Source: Burkholderia sp. BCC0322 (GTDB lineage: Bacteria; Pseudomonadota; Gammaproteobacteria; Burkholderiales; Burkholderiaceae). From it: a stretch of DNA of 64,000 nucleotides. The stretch covers positions 62,001-126,000 of the forward strand of contig NZ_CADFDU010000010.1 of the NCBI RefSeq assembly GCF_902833045.1, written 5' to 3'. A model generated the notes under the pieces. That model ran no database searches. It was given only the letters and a program-made list of their open reading frames with translations, and had not been told where the DNA came from. This document shows positions 28,870-37,830 of this stretch, one piece after another (within the stretch, counting starts at the first letter, position 1; each line of letters begins with the position of its first letter). The position numbers and the translations under genes were made by a program.

Positions 28870-30006
28870 ATTGAAAGTGGCAATACACGTGGGGCAAGGT
28901 CGTGCAACACTGTCAGCGATTTCGATACCCGGCGTGTTTCACGTCAGGTCAACACCATGTTCAGATTCTCGTCATCCGGCAGCGGCCGATGCGCATTGAA
29001 ATCGCTCTTCGGCGGCTTTGCGAAGCGTGCGTTGTAGGCTGCCATGAAGGAGGGCGCGTAAGCGTTGGCGTCGGCCACCGTGCTGATCCCGCGCAGCCGC
29101 AGTTCCTTCACGAGCCGGTCTTGCAAGGTCAGGTGCGCACGCTCGACACGGCCCTTGGCCGAGCTGCTGTTCGCGCAAAATATATCGATGTTCAATTCGT
29201 ACATGGCTCGGCCAAAGTGCGTCACGCTGCGGCCCGTTTCATGAGCCTTGACGCTACGAAACACGCTCGCTTTGTCGCTGTAGAGCGCTCCAGGTTTGCC
29301 GTAACGCTCGATGTACGCCCGCGTTGCTTCGAAATAGCTGAAAGTCGATTCGCTCGCCGTAAAGTGGAGATACATCAACCGACTCGTCGCATCGTCGACG
29401 TACACCAGCAAGGTGCACTGCGGCGCCCGGTTCTCGAACCACGCATGCTCGCTACCGTCGATCTGAATCAGTTCGCCCAAGCAGGCGCGCCGGGCCCGCG
29501 GCTGATAGACCTTCGGCGGCCGCTGCCGGCGTGGCACCCACAAACCGGCATCCGTCATCAGCCGCCGTACCGTTTCCTTGGCCAACTGGATGCCATGGCA
29601 CTCGGACAACTTCTCGCAGGCCAGCGTCGGGCCAAAATCCGCGTAGCGCTCGCGAATGATCGTCAGCGCTCGCCGAGCCAGTTCCTCGTCCAATCGCCGG
29701 TTCCCCGGACGACCACGTTTGCGCGACGTCAGTCCAACCGCGCCAGATTCCCGGTACCGAATCACTAGCCGTTCGATCTGCCGGACCGTCAGGCCCAGTC
29801 GTTCGGCCGCGCGGCCAGGCTTCAGCCCCGAATCCACTACAGCCTGGATGACCTTCAGACGGTCGAGTTCTCGCATGTTCAATGTCACCAGTGCTGTTCG
29901 GTGCATCGCCGGCTCCATGATCTGACGGTGAGCCGGCAAGCTTACCGAGGTTCAAACACGACATTTCTAAATGGCTAGAACACGACATTTCTAAAAAGCT
30001 ACTACA
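28870..30006 (-). mobile_element. Truncated ISNCY/IS1202-type insertion sequence (older copy)
   Basis: The right terminus reads, on the minus strand, TGTAGTAGC... from 30006 inward, with ATGTCG boxes at 29988-29983 and 29964-29959. These sit at the same positions (base 19 and 24 bases further) as in the complete neighbour copy. Similarity to the neighbour's transposase gene stops near 28870, so roughly the last 430 bp and the far terminus are missing. The orientation is the same as the complete copy, which abuts it. Confidence 0.8.
28944..29918 (-). pseudogene. ISNCY/IS1202-type transposase, broken
   Basis: The N-terminal HTH ('GRAAERLGLTVRQIERL'), second HTH region and DDE core are preserved ('IQIDGSEHAWF', 'LYSDKASVFR', 'GRVERAHLTL'). 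At 28944 a TGA stands where the intact neighbour has the Trp codon of 'TWRETRRVSKSLTV'. The reading frame after it still encodes RETRRVSKSLTVL before similarity ends. The copy is therefore inactivated by a nonsense change plus 3' truncation. TTG 29939 is an alternative start. Confidence 0.85.
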
Positions 30007-30011
30007 CCAAA
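30007..30011. repeat. Target-site duplication, left copy (CCAAA)
   Basis: CCAAA lies exactly between the right terminus of the older IS and the left terminus of the complete IS. It is repeated at 31655-31659. Confidence 0.8.
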
Positions 30012-30060
30012 TGTCATACCCGGATTCAGATGTCGTAGCGCCAGCTAAATACAGATGTCG
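30012..30060 (+). repeat. IS left terminus with two ATGTCG boxes
   Basis: The tip is TGT at 30012; ATGTCG boxes are at 30030-30035 and 30055-30060. It is inverted relative to the terminus at 31607-31654. Confidence 0.75.
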
Positions 30061-30127
30061 CATGTTTCTCGGCCTTTCCGTCCTTCAGCGTTGAAGCGCC
30101 GAGCCTGAAGCAGCAGGGCGCTTACGC

Positions 30128-31552
30128 TCACCCGCGGGCCTTCGCAGACCGCCGATTCGATTCCGGTTGATGTGTTTGTGAGGCAACCTGCAGGATGGCT
30201 GCTTCGATATCAGCCTCCGTGAACGCACGCTGTTTCTTGGCACCTGGCAACGATGCCTTGGCTCGTACCGGTAACCCTCGATTGGCACGCGACGGCGAAC
30301 CCGAGATCCGCCGGTTGTCGCGCTGCGCCTGGATCGCTTCAGCCACCTGCAGCGCATGACTCAGACGCTTGTGTTCGATGATCGCGCCTTGATCAACCTC
30401 CGCCAGCTTGTCGTAAAGGCGGCATCGCAATAGCTCGCCATCGGCCCGTATTTCGATCCGGCCATCCGGGTACTCCCAGACGTCGATGTAGCGATGAATC
30501 AGTTTCCGATTCTCCAGCGTATCGTCCAGCAGATACAGCACCCGGTCGTACAGCACCGTGAGCGACTTCGAGACCCGACGCGTTTCGCGCCAGGTCATCA
30601 CCCGGTCCAGATTCTCGTCGTCTCGCAGCGGCCGGTGCGCATTGAAGTCGCTGCGCGGCGGCTTCGCGAAGCGACGATTGAAATCAGCGATGAAGGAGGG
30701 CGCATACGCGTTGGCGTCGGTGACCGTGCTGATGCCGCGCAAGCGCATTTCCTTGACCAACCGGTCCTGCAGCGTCAGGTTGGCCCGTTCCACACGCCCC
30801 TTGGCCGAGCTGCTGTTCGCGCAGAACGTGTCGATGTTCAGCTCATACATAGCCCGGCCAAACTGCGTCACGCTGCCGCCGGTCTTGCCTGCGGTCGGGC
30901 TGCGGAACACGCTGTACTTGTCGCTGTAGAACGCCACCGGCTTGCCGTAACGTTCCAGATATGCCCGCGTCGCCTCGAAGTAGCTGAACGTCGATTCGGT
31001 CGTCGTAAAGTGCAGTTGCATCAACCGGCTCGTCGCATCGTCCACATACACCAGCAGCGTGCAGGCCGGCGCCCGCTCCTCGAACCATCGATGATCGCTG
31101 CCGTCGATCTGGATCAGTTCACCCAGGCACGCCCGGCGCGCTCGCGGTTGGTAGACCTTCGGCGGTCGTTGCCGGCGCGGAATCCAGAGCCCAGCATCTG
31201 TCATCAGCTTCCTGACCGTTTCCTTCGACAGCTGCAGCCCGTGGCATTCGCAAAGCTTCTCGCAGGCCAGCGTCGGCCCAAAATCGGCGTAGCGCTCCCG
31301 AATCAGGCCCAAGGCACGATGTGCCAAATCCTCGGGCAGTTGATGGTTGCTCGTATGGCCACGTCGCTGCGAAACCAGCCCGGCCGGGCCAGCAGCCCGA
31401 TACCGGGCGACCAGCCGTTCAATTTGCCGTCGACCGATCCCGAGCCGCTCCGCGGCTCGCCAAGACATCAGGCGCTGCTCGATCACAGCTTCCACGACCT
31501 TCAGACGGTCCAGCTCCCGCATGCTCATGGTGATCAGTCCAGGTTGGCCCAC
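30128..31552 (-). CDS. ISNCY/IS1202-type transposase, intact
   Basis: 474 residues. GTG 31552 has a CGGAG ribosome site; ATG 31528 is an alternative. Domains: tandem HTH N-terminus ('WRAAERLGIGRRQIERL', 'TVRKLMTDAGLW'), a DDE integrase core with 'IQIDGSDHRWFE', 'AFYSDKYSVFR' and the Glu in 'GRVERANLTL', and a C-terminal domain with a basic, Arg/Lys-rich tail. It moves the surrounding IS by DDE chemistry. Compared with the broken copy next door it is colinear but clearly diverged, so the two are related elements rather than a recent duplication. Confidence 0.92.
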   Translation of the reverse strand: MGQPGLITMSMRELDRLKVVEAVIEQRLMSWRAAERLGIGRRQIERLVARYRAAGPAGLVSQRRGHTSNHQLPEDLAHRALGLIRERYADFGPTLACEKLCECHGLQLSKETVRKLMTDAGLWIPRRQRPPKVYQPRARRACLGELIQIDGSDHRWFEERAPACTLLVYVDDATSRLMQLHFTTTESTFSYFEATRAYLERYGKPVAFYSDKYSVFRSPTAGKTGGSVTQFGRAMYELNIDTFCANSSSAKGRVERANLTLQDRLVKEMRLRGISTVTDANAYAPSFIADFNRRFAKPPRSDFNAHRPLRDDENLDRVMTWRETRRVSKSLTVLYDRVLYLLDDTLENRKLIHRYIDVWEYPDGRIEIRADGELLRCRLYDKLAEVDQGAIIEHKRLSHALQVAEAIQAQRDNRRISGSPSRANRGLPVRAKASLPGAKKQRAFTEADIEAAILQVASQTHQPESNRRSAKARG

Positions 31553-31606
31553 GATGCGCTCCGGCAGTTCGAACCGCCGCCAGCATGCGCCGAAACCCTT
31601 GAACTA

Positions 31607-31654
31607 CGACATTTCAACTTTGCTCAGATGCGACATTACAACTTTGCTCTTACA
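31607..31654 (-). repeat. IS right terminus with two ATGTCG boxes
   Basis: Reading the minus strand from 31654 inward, TGTAAGAGC is followed by ATGTCG at 31636-31631 and 31612-31607. The spacing is the same as in the terminus of the older copy. Confidence 0.75.
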
Positions 31655-31659
31655 CCAAA
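31655..31659. repeat. Target-site duplication, right copy (CCAAA)
   Basis: The same five bases as at 30007-30011. They form the exact spacer between the IS tip and the XerC-like arm. Confidence 0.8.
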
Positions 31660-31687
31660 ACTATCGATAATTTAGCTTATGTAAAGT
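31660..31687 (+). other. dif-like XerC/XerD recombination site
   Basis: Two 11-bp arms flank a 6-bp centre: ACTATCGATAA (31660-31670), TTTAGC, and TTATGTAAAGT (31677-31687). The right arm matches the classical XerD arm TTATGTTAAAT at 9 of 11 positions. The left arm keeps the ATAA that abuts the centre in XerC arms but is divergent further out. The 11-6-11 architecture and polarity are those of chromosomal dif, plasmid pdif, or the attachment site of a Xer-using phage. The IS tip lies 5 bp from the XerC side, the spacing reported for ISAjo2-like members of the IS1202 family. Confidence 0.6.
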
Positions 31688-31734
31688 CGGGCTGCTAGCG
31701 AAACCAGTACTTCTGTCAGGTTGAAGAAAACTGT

Positions 31735-31752
31735 TTGTAAACATACTTACAA
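31735..31752. promoter_or_regulatory. Operator-like inverted repeat upstream of the HTH gene
   Basis: TTGTAA (31735-31740) and TTACAA (31747-31752) form a perfect inverted repeat with a 6-bp spacer, 32 bases before the HTH gene start. Another TTAC lies just downstream. It is a candidate autoregulatory operator. Confidence 0.4.
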
Positions 31753-31784
31753 TCGCTTACACAGTTTCGCCTCTCGCAACGCCT

Positions 31785-32324
31785 ATGAATGCTGCCACCT
31801 GCCGTCACGGCGCGCTAGACGATTTTCTCGCGCTCACGGACGGCCTGTCCATCGTTCGAATCGCGCAAATACTCCGCTGCTGCACCCGCACCGTGCGCAA
31901 TTACGTCGCAGGTCGCTCACCGATCCCGTGGCATCGCATCGAAGTCCTGCGCTTACTGGCGCTCGAATCCGACCGCGCAGCACATGAGCCAACGGCGTCC
32001 AGCGCACGCGTCGACGCGCCGTCGCCGGTTCGCGCGAACATCGAGCCAGACCCGGACGCCCCGGACGTGCCGCCCGATGAAATGCTGGCGTGGGTCGGTG
32101 TTCATGCGCCGCACTACCTGTCGAGCCAACGCAGCCTCACGCACTACATTCGCGGCTGGAACGTCGTCGATAAAATCCGCCGCGCCAAGCGCGCCGGCAC
32201 GTTTGCGGCTGTCCTCGTGCGATGGCGCACCGTGTCGCTCGAACTGCCGCGCATGTGGCGAGCCGGTCCGCTATGGTCCGGAATCGGGCCTCCAGCTTAC
32301 ATCCCGAAAACAAGCGAGCCGTAA
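31785..32324 (+). CDS. Small phage-type helix-turn-helix protein
   Basis: 179 residues. The N-terminal 60 residues contain a HTH-like segment ('IVRIAQILRCCTRTVRNYVAGRSPIP') resembling small regulators of temperate and filamentous phages (DUF3653-like). The rest is Pro/Arg-rich with a 'YLSSQRSLTHYIRGWN' stretch. The family call is tentative. It is the first gene beyond the dif-like site and has an operator-like repeat upstream, so a phage regulator left at a Xer attachment site is plausible. Confidence 0.5.
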   Translation: MNAATCRHGALDDFLALTDGLSIVRIAQILRCCTRTVRNYVAGRSPIPWHRIEVLRLLALESDRAAHEPTASSARVDAPSPVRANIEPDPDAPDVPPDEMLAWVGVHAPHYLSSQRSLTHYIRGWNVVDKIRRAKRAGTFAAVLVRWRTVSLELPRMWRAGPLWSGIGPPAYIPKTSEP

Positions 32325-32513
32325 CGCTTGCAACCGCAATCTTCCGGAGACACGTTCCTTGTCCACCTCTATGTAATCGAGTGTAATCGATTCGACCTCG
32401 CGCATCTCCTAGACTGGCACCACTCTTTCGCACTCCATTCGGAGAAAATTCTTCAAGACGAAAGAGATTTCGATTCATCAAATCAAGTCTGTTTTTTCAC
32501 CTGGAGAATAATC

Positions 32514-33209
32514 ATGAGTGATCAGAATGTTTTGACGGCTCGTGGACGCAAAATTGTTACCGAATCATCATCCGGCACGCCACTTATCTATTGGGAAGTA
32601 ATTACCGATGACGGCGTATGGAAGCATGCCGAGGGGTCGGATTACATATTTTCTTTCGTCCCCAATTCATGGACTGATGCGGAAAAGAAAGTTGGCTACG
32701 AAGCCTTCAAGGCCGCACTTGAAGTCCCGAATAAAATCAAGGAGGCGGTGAAGGCTACTTCCGGCACCGTGGTCGAGGAGGGAGTGTATATCGATGATCC
32801 CGACGTAATGGTCAAAGCACTAAACTCTATTGATGGCATGGCTCAGACCGGCGACACATCAGGTGAACAGCAGGGAGATGATTATGTCGCTGATATAACA
32901 ACTGGATTTTTTCAAGTTATTCTCGATGGGCTTGGCGGCGACGTGACAGCAATGGAAACATACCTCACGACCCAGATGGGTGATTTTCAAATGCAACTCG
33001 ACAAGGAGCATGATTTCCATCACTTCGGGAGCGTAATCGGTATGGTTTCCGTGGATACTGATTTTGATGTTGCAGTTACCACCTTCAAGTATGTCTACTC
33101 TGATTTATCCACCGCCGCATGGGTTGAACAACTGAGCTGCAGTAGTCAGAGTAAATTTTCATATGACTACAAGTACGAGGTAATTGATTTTCTATACGAG
33201 CCAAATTAG
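32514..33209 (+). CDS. Unknown low-GC protein
   Basis: 231 residues, start ATG 32514 with GGAG eight bases upstream; the longer frame has no ribosome site. Codon use is clearly AT-richer than in the backbone, which points to foreign origin. It is acidic and soluble, with no signal peptide. A 'GDDYVADITTGFFQVILDGLGGD' region and a His cluster ('KEHDFHHFGSVIGMV') are followed by Tyr/Asp-rich beta-like segments. I do not recognise the family. It ends at a strong terminator. A secreted effector, toxin or phage cargo gene are all possible. Confidence 0.7.
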   Translation: MSDQNVLTARGRKIVTESSSGTPLIYWEVITDDGVWKHAEGSDYIFSFVPNSWTDAEKKVGYEAFKAALEVPNKIKEAVKATSGTVVEEGVYIDDPDVMVKALNSIDGMAQTGDTSGEQQGDDYVADITTGFFQVILDGLGGDVTAMETYLTTQMGDFQMQLDKEHDFHHFGSVIGMVSVDTDFDVAVTTFKYVYSDLSTAAWVEQLSCSSQSKFSYDYKYEVIDFLYEPN

Positions 33210-33305
33210 GCCGGAAATGGAGAATTGCAATAGAAGCAAACGGTTGCTACCATTCCTCGCGGAGCACATTCTGAAAATCTAATGCGCGCTCTCCTAAACA
33301 GAAAC

Positions 33306-33327
33306 GCCCGCACATGCGGGCTTTTTT
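33306..33327 (+). terminator. Intrinsic terminator
   Basis: The hairpin GCCCGC-ACAT-GCGGGC (33306-33321) is followed by six T (33322-33327), 97 bases after the low-GC gene. Confidence 0.85.
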
Positions 33328-33367
33328 CTCCAGCAATTGAATCGCGTAGCTGGACCGTACTAACGGA

Positions 33368-33823
33368 TCAGGATGGCACAAAGTTCGCGTAAAAAACGGT
33401 GTCATCGTCACCGTCGCTGTTTGGACGTAGATAGAGCTGCTGCCCGGCTTCAACCGGAAAAGCCAGCGTGGCAGACTCGAATGTGAAACTTAGCTCCAGC
33501 CACGCATCGCAGTGGTCAAACTCGGTAATACCGAAGCGGGTGTTGGACTCGGCACTCCCTAAGCGGTTGCTGGGGTCGTCACTATAGGCATAAATTCCAG
33601 GGTGTTCTAGAAAGCCGCCGATGCCACTGCCCGGGGGGCCACCGTACCCTACGATTCGCCCATCGCCCGTCTTCACCGCAAACGGTGTTGCGCCTTCCCA
33701 GTTGAAGTGGCAGTTAGGATCTGCGTTAGCCTGATCCTGAGTCATGACGTCGACACACACGCTCCCGTCCGGATGGACGCGCGCAAAGAAGGTTTGGTTT
33801 TCTCTGGCTTGCAAAGTAAACAT
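33368..33823 (-). CDS. Unknown small protein
   Basis: 151 residues, start ATG at 33823. It is beta-rich and acidic, with many aromatic and Gly residues ('VGYGGPPGSGIGGFLEHPG') and three Cys. There is no signal peptide or membrane helix. Base composition is intermediate. It converges on the low-GC gene at 32514-33209 across the terminator. It may be phage or island cargo; I do not recognise the family. Confidence 0.6.
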   Translation of the reverse strand: MFTLQARENQTFFARVHPDGSVCVDVMTQDQANADPNCHFNWEGATPFAVKTGDGRIVGYGGPPGSGIGGFLEHPGIYAYSDDPSNRLGSAESNTRFGITEFDHCDAWLELSFTFESATLAFPVEAGQQLYLRPNSDGDDDTVFYANFVPS

Positions 33824-34020
33824 GATGGCTCGCTTATATAAATCGATTCTGGCACCGGCCCACGGGTCGCAGGGAAACTGCGCATCACCTTACTGATATC
33901 TGACAGTCCGGCTGCTAAACGACACACCCTATATTGATCAGACAATACGCATTGTCTGAGAAAGTCCGCGCATTCGTCCAGAGCTAAATCGTGCGGCATT
34001 GGCGATAGAACACGCCTTTC

Positions 34021-35094
34021 TCATCCTTTCCGGAAGTGTGTTCTGTGCCGACTCGTCGTCGGATCGTCGCGCATCTCCATTTCGAGCGATGACGTGAAAC
34101 CGCCGCTTCCGTCGATCCGAGACACAACGCGTTTCACGAGCCACGGCGTCGAATCGATATCCGGTTTGAAGCCCTTCGCGTTCACGGTCATTTCGGGGTA
34201 CACGTCGGGTCGGCCGAGCGCGAGCGTCATATCGAACGTTGCCTGTCCGCGCTGCGTGCGCGCGTATTCAGCCTTGGCCGCCGCTTCCGCATCAGCGCGC
34301 GAGCCGTAGATTTCCGGTAACAGCTTCGTGCTGCGGTTGTTTTCGCCTCCGACGATCACGGATTCTTGCTTGCCCTTCTTCGACGTGTGCCAACGCGCGC
34401 GCACCGACGTGTAGCTTTCGCGCTGCGAGACGTGATAGCGATACGAATCGCCCTTCGCCTTCCGGATCTCGAGCGTCGGCAGCGGCTTACCACTCGCGCT
34501 CGTGCCCGCGCCGATCGACATGAACAGCAGGCGCCCATCCTTGACCGTCATCACCGCGTCGTACCGCTTCGCGAGCCGGGTCAAAAATGACATGTCGCTT
34601 TCGCTAGTCTGGTCGATGTGCGCGATCCGGGTTTTCGCAAGCGCGTCGCCGAGCGTAGGCGTCAACTTATGCCGGGCGGCAATGGTCTTGACGATTTCGC
34701 CGATCGTCTGTCCGTGCCAGCTTTTATCGCGCCGCTCGTGCATGGCATCCGTCATCGACGCCGAGCGCGCGCTCACCGTGATCCGGTCAGGCGCACCGTG
34801 GAACTCGAATTCATCGATCGTGAACGTGCCTTTGTCCACGAGCGTTTCGCCCTCCCACCCGATCGACAGTTTCAGTTCGGCGCCGCGCTTCGGCAGTTCG
34901 AGATCGCCGCGCGTGTCGTCCAACACCAGACTGAGCGAATCGGCTTCGTCAGCGCGGGATTCGCTCAACGTGAGATAGACGAGATACGGCGCGATCGTGC
35001 GTGACAGGTCGCGCCCGTCGAGCGTGATGCGGTAGTCGGCGTATGGGACGAGGCGCCGCGTCGGGAGCTTGGTCGATTGCACAAAATCCGCCAT
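34021..35094 (-). CDS. P2-like phage late control protein D (tail protein)
   Basis: 357 residues from ATG 35094; the upstream frame is Arg-rich and not protein-like. The sequence is typical of the P2 GpD/contractile-tail hub family ('DYRITLDGRDLS', 'DSLSLVLDD', 'KRYDAVMTVKDGRLLF', 'GRPDVYPEMTVNAKGF'). In P2-like phages D is the last tail gene after T and U, and exactly that order is seen here. It appears intact. Confidence 0.9.
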   Translation of the reverse strand: MADFVQSTKLPTRRLVPYADYRITLDGRDLSRTIAPYLVYLTLSESRADEADSLSLVLDDTRGDLELPKRGAELKLSIGWEGETLVDKGTFTIDEFEFHGAPDRITVSARSASMTDAMHERRDKSWHGQTIGEIVKTIAARHKLTPTLGDALAKTRIAHIDQTSESDMSFLTRLAKRYDAVMTVKDGRLLFMSIGAGTSASGKPLPTLEIRKAKGDSYRYHVSQRESYTSVRARWHTSKKGKQESVIVGGENNRSTKLLPEIYGSRADAEAAAKAEYARTQRGQATFDMTLALGRPDVYPEMTVNAKGFKPDIDSTPWLVKRVVSRIDGSGGFTSSLEMEMRDDPTTSRHRTHFRKG

Positions 35095-35098
35095 TGCC

Positions 35099-35605
35099 CT
35101 ACCCCTTCTTTGCCTTCGGCTTCTTCGGCTTGACGTATGGCGGCGTCGCACCGGGCGGCGCCTTGTCGAGCGATCCGCCCGTCGGTTCGCTCGTCGCGGC
35201 GCCGCCGTCAACCGACGCCGCGAGTGCGCGATCGTCCACACGCGTGATCGTCAGCGTGAATTCGATTTTCTGCGGCGCACCTAGGATCGTGAAATACGAG
35301 TGCGTTTCGTGTAGCTCGTCGATTACGTATGCACCGTAGACGACGCCGCGCCCGTCCACGAGCACATACGCATCACCCGTGTCCGCCATTTGGGAAATCA
35401 GGTCCATCGAGATAGGCGAGCCGAGCACGCCCGTGGCGATCATGCCCTGCATGGTGAACGTGTCATCGCCCGGCCCGGCGAACTGGCGCGCGTCACGCGC
35501 CCCCACGCGCGAATTGCTCGCAAACTTCCACGTGCGCCGCCGCTGCATTTCGCTGAACGGCGCCGTGAGTGTCCCGAAAACGAACTGTCCGAGTGAGAGC
35601 AGCAT
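35099..35605 (-). CDS. P2-like phage tail protein U
   Basis: 168 residues from ATG 35605. It belongs to the P2 GpU tail completion family ('MLLSLGQFVFGT', 'RKFASN'-like segment, 'ILGAPQKIEFTLTITRVDD'), with a Lys/Pro-rich C-terminal tail. It is four bases upstream of D and eight downstream of T on the same strand, so the U-D arrangement of the prophage late operon is preserved. Confidence 0.88.
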   Translation of the reverse strand: MLLSLGQFVFGTLTAPFSEMQRRRTWKFASNSRVGARDARQFAGPGDDTFTMQGMIATGVLGSPISMDLISQMADTGDAYVLVDGRGVVYGAYVIDELHETHSYFTILGAPQKIEFTLTITRVDDRALAASVDGGAATSEPTGGSLDKAPPGATPPYVKPKKPKAKKG

Positions 35606-35612
35606 AGCGACC

Positions 35613-37022
35613 TCAGTCCGACAGGCGCGAGCTGACGCGACGACGATCCTCGCGCTCGACCTGATCAATCACGCGGCGCACGGCCGCCTCGAATTCCTTC
35701 ACGTTGTCACCATTCGCTACGTTGATCGTGATGTAGTAATTCCGCGTTCCATTATCCACGGGCGCCGACGGCGCCGCGCTCGCGGCCGACAGCGGCGGCC
35801 GGGTATCGATCAGCGGTCGCATTTCGAGCGGCGACGGCGCAGCGTTCGCTGTCAGCGCGCCGAACGTGATCGATGCGGCCCCGGCGAGCCGCGCAGCGGC
35901 ACCGGCTACGCTCGCGCGCTCGCCCTCGATCCCTTGCGCCGCGCCCTGCCCGATGAAGCCGCCGAGCGCCGCGAAAACACGGCTCGGGCTATGGATGCCG
36001 AGCTTTTCCTTGAACCAGCCGATCGCGCTTTCGCCGACGTTGTGCAGCGCCGTGCGTAACGCGTTCATGCCGTTCGTGATCCCGTTCACGAGCCCGTCAA
36101 CGATGTTGCCGCCGATTTCGACAAAGCGAGTCGCGAGCCCGGACATGTACGACTTGATGCTGTCCCAATGCCGAACCACCACGCCGAGCAGGGTCCAGTT
36201 CATGAAGAAATCGAGTATCGCACCACCGGCACCCATCGCCGTTTGCTTGATCCAGTCCCACGCCGCGCCCGTGGCCGCTTTGATATCGTCCCAATGGCGC
36301 ACGATCGCGCCGACGATCGTCCAGTTCATGAAGAAGTCTGCGACGGCCTGCGCAGCACGCAGCACGCCGGATTTGATCAGTTCCCATATCGCGAGCGTGA
36401 TCGCCTTCAGATCGGCCCAATGATCGACAATGAAGCCGACTACGGTCCAATTCATCAGGTAGTCGGCAATCCAGCCGCCGACCGTTTGCACCGTCCGCTT
36501 GATGCCGTCCCACAGCTTCGCGAAGAAGGCGGAGATCGGTTTCCAGTACCGATAGATGAGGTATGCCGCCCCGGCGATCACCGCGACGACAGCGGTAATC
36601 GCAAGTCCGATCGGGTTCATCAGCAGCAGGCGGCCCACCGCGAAAATCATGCCGCCGAACGCGCGGAATGCCCCGCCCACCCGGGCGAGTGCCCCGCCTA
36701 CCCGACCGAGTACACCGTTCAGAATTCCACCCTGGCCCCCGAGCGTCGACATGCCATATTGCACGAGCGCAAACGGGCCGATGAGCGCCGCGAGCCCGAT
36801 CGTCAGCGAGCCACCGACCACGAGCACCGCGCCGAGCGCCGCAAAGCCGATCGCCAGTGCGCGCGCCGTGCCCGCGTTCCGCTCGGTCCATCCGCTCACG
36901 CGCTCGATCAGGCTGGCCGTCAGTTCGAGTCCGCGGTTATACAGCGGCAAGATTTTCGACCCTAGCTGTTCCTCTAGAATCGCCTTCTTCGACAACGCGT
37001 CGATTTCCTTACCGGCCTTCCC
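35613..37022 (-). pseudogene. P2-like phage tail tape measure protein, 5' end deleted
   Basis: The C-terminal about 470 residues of a tape measure protein remain. They include hydrophobic segments, repeated amphipathic 'NWTxVGxIVxHWxDIK' units (about every 37-40 residues) and a C-terminal 'EAAVRRVIDQVEREDRRRVSSRL'. The frame stays open to about 37022 and then meets coding sequence for a portal protein on the other strand. P2-family T proteins are considerably longer, so the N-terminal part is missing. Confidence 0.85.
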
Positions 37023-37024
37023 CG

Positions 37025-37696
37025 TCGAAGTACACGCGCCGGAAAACGGATCTGGTCAATTTCGTGTTCATCGATGGTTTTCTCGACCGCCACCAGTTCG
37101 ACACGGGCTCGATCTTCCAGTTGATGGAGCCGGACGTGAATCAGGAGGTGTACGGGATGCCCGAGTACATCGCATCGCTGCAATCTGCGTGGCTGAACGA
37201 ATCGGCCACGCTGTTCCGGCGCCGCTACTACGCGAACGGCTCACACGCCGGGTTCATCCTGTACCTGAACGACCCGAACATGGACCCGGACGACGTAGAC
37301 GCGATCCGGAAGGCATTGCGCGACTCGAAGGGAATCGGCAATTTCCGGAACCTGTTTCTGCACTCGGCCGCGCGAAGCAGCGGCGGCGAGAAAGGCGCGG
37401 TCCAACTGATCCCGATTTCCGAGGTCGCAGCGAAAGACCAGTTTTTCGACATCAAGAACGTAACGCGCGACGACACGCTCGCGGCCCATCGCGTTCCGCC
37501 GCAGTTGCTTGGCATCGTCCCGAGCAATACGGGCGGGTTCGGCGCGGCCGACACCGCTGCGCGCGTGTTCGGGCGGAACGAAATCATGCCGCTGCAACAG
37601 CAGTTCCTGAAGATCAACGAATGGGCGGACGAGGAAATCGTCCGATTCATGGACTACATCGTGCCGCCGGCACTGGCAACCACGCCCGTCCTGTAA
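37025..37696 (+). pseudogene. P2-like phage portal protein Q, 5' end deleted
   Basis: About 223 C-terminal residues of a PBSX/P2-type portal protein ('KYTRRKTDL', 'GSIFQLMEPDVNQEVYGMPEY', 'NESATLFRRRYYANGSHAGF', 'AHRVPPQLLGIVPSNTGGFG') start abruptly at the junction with the tape measure gene. Roughly the first third of the protein is lost. The C-terminus and stop are intact. Confidence 0.87.
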
Positions 37697-37830
37697 TCTC
37701 AATCGACATATGATCGCGTGTTAGCACGGATGGGCGCGCCTTTGCAGGCGTCGGGAATTCCCGACGCCGCCCGCACCTGCGCCACGCAATTAAGATTGCG
37801 CGCCCAACTACCTTTGATGTGGCAATTGGA

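Larger units (their letters stand above)
30012..31654 (-). mobile_element. Complete ISNCY/IS1202-type insertion sequence
   Basis: The 1643-bp element is bounded by 5-bp direct repeats CCAAA. Its ends are imperfect inverted repeats starting TGT. On the left TGTCATACC starts at 30012, with ATGTCG at 30030-30035 and 30055-30060. On the right (minus strand) TGTAAGAGC starts at 31654, with ATGTCG at 31636-31631 and 31612-31607. The ATGTCG boxes begin at base 19 from each tip and recur 24-25 bases on, like transposase-binding sites. It carries one full-length transposase gene and appears potentially active. Confidence 0.88.
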
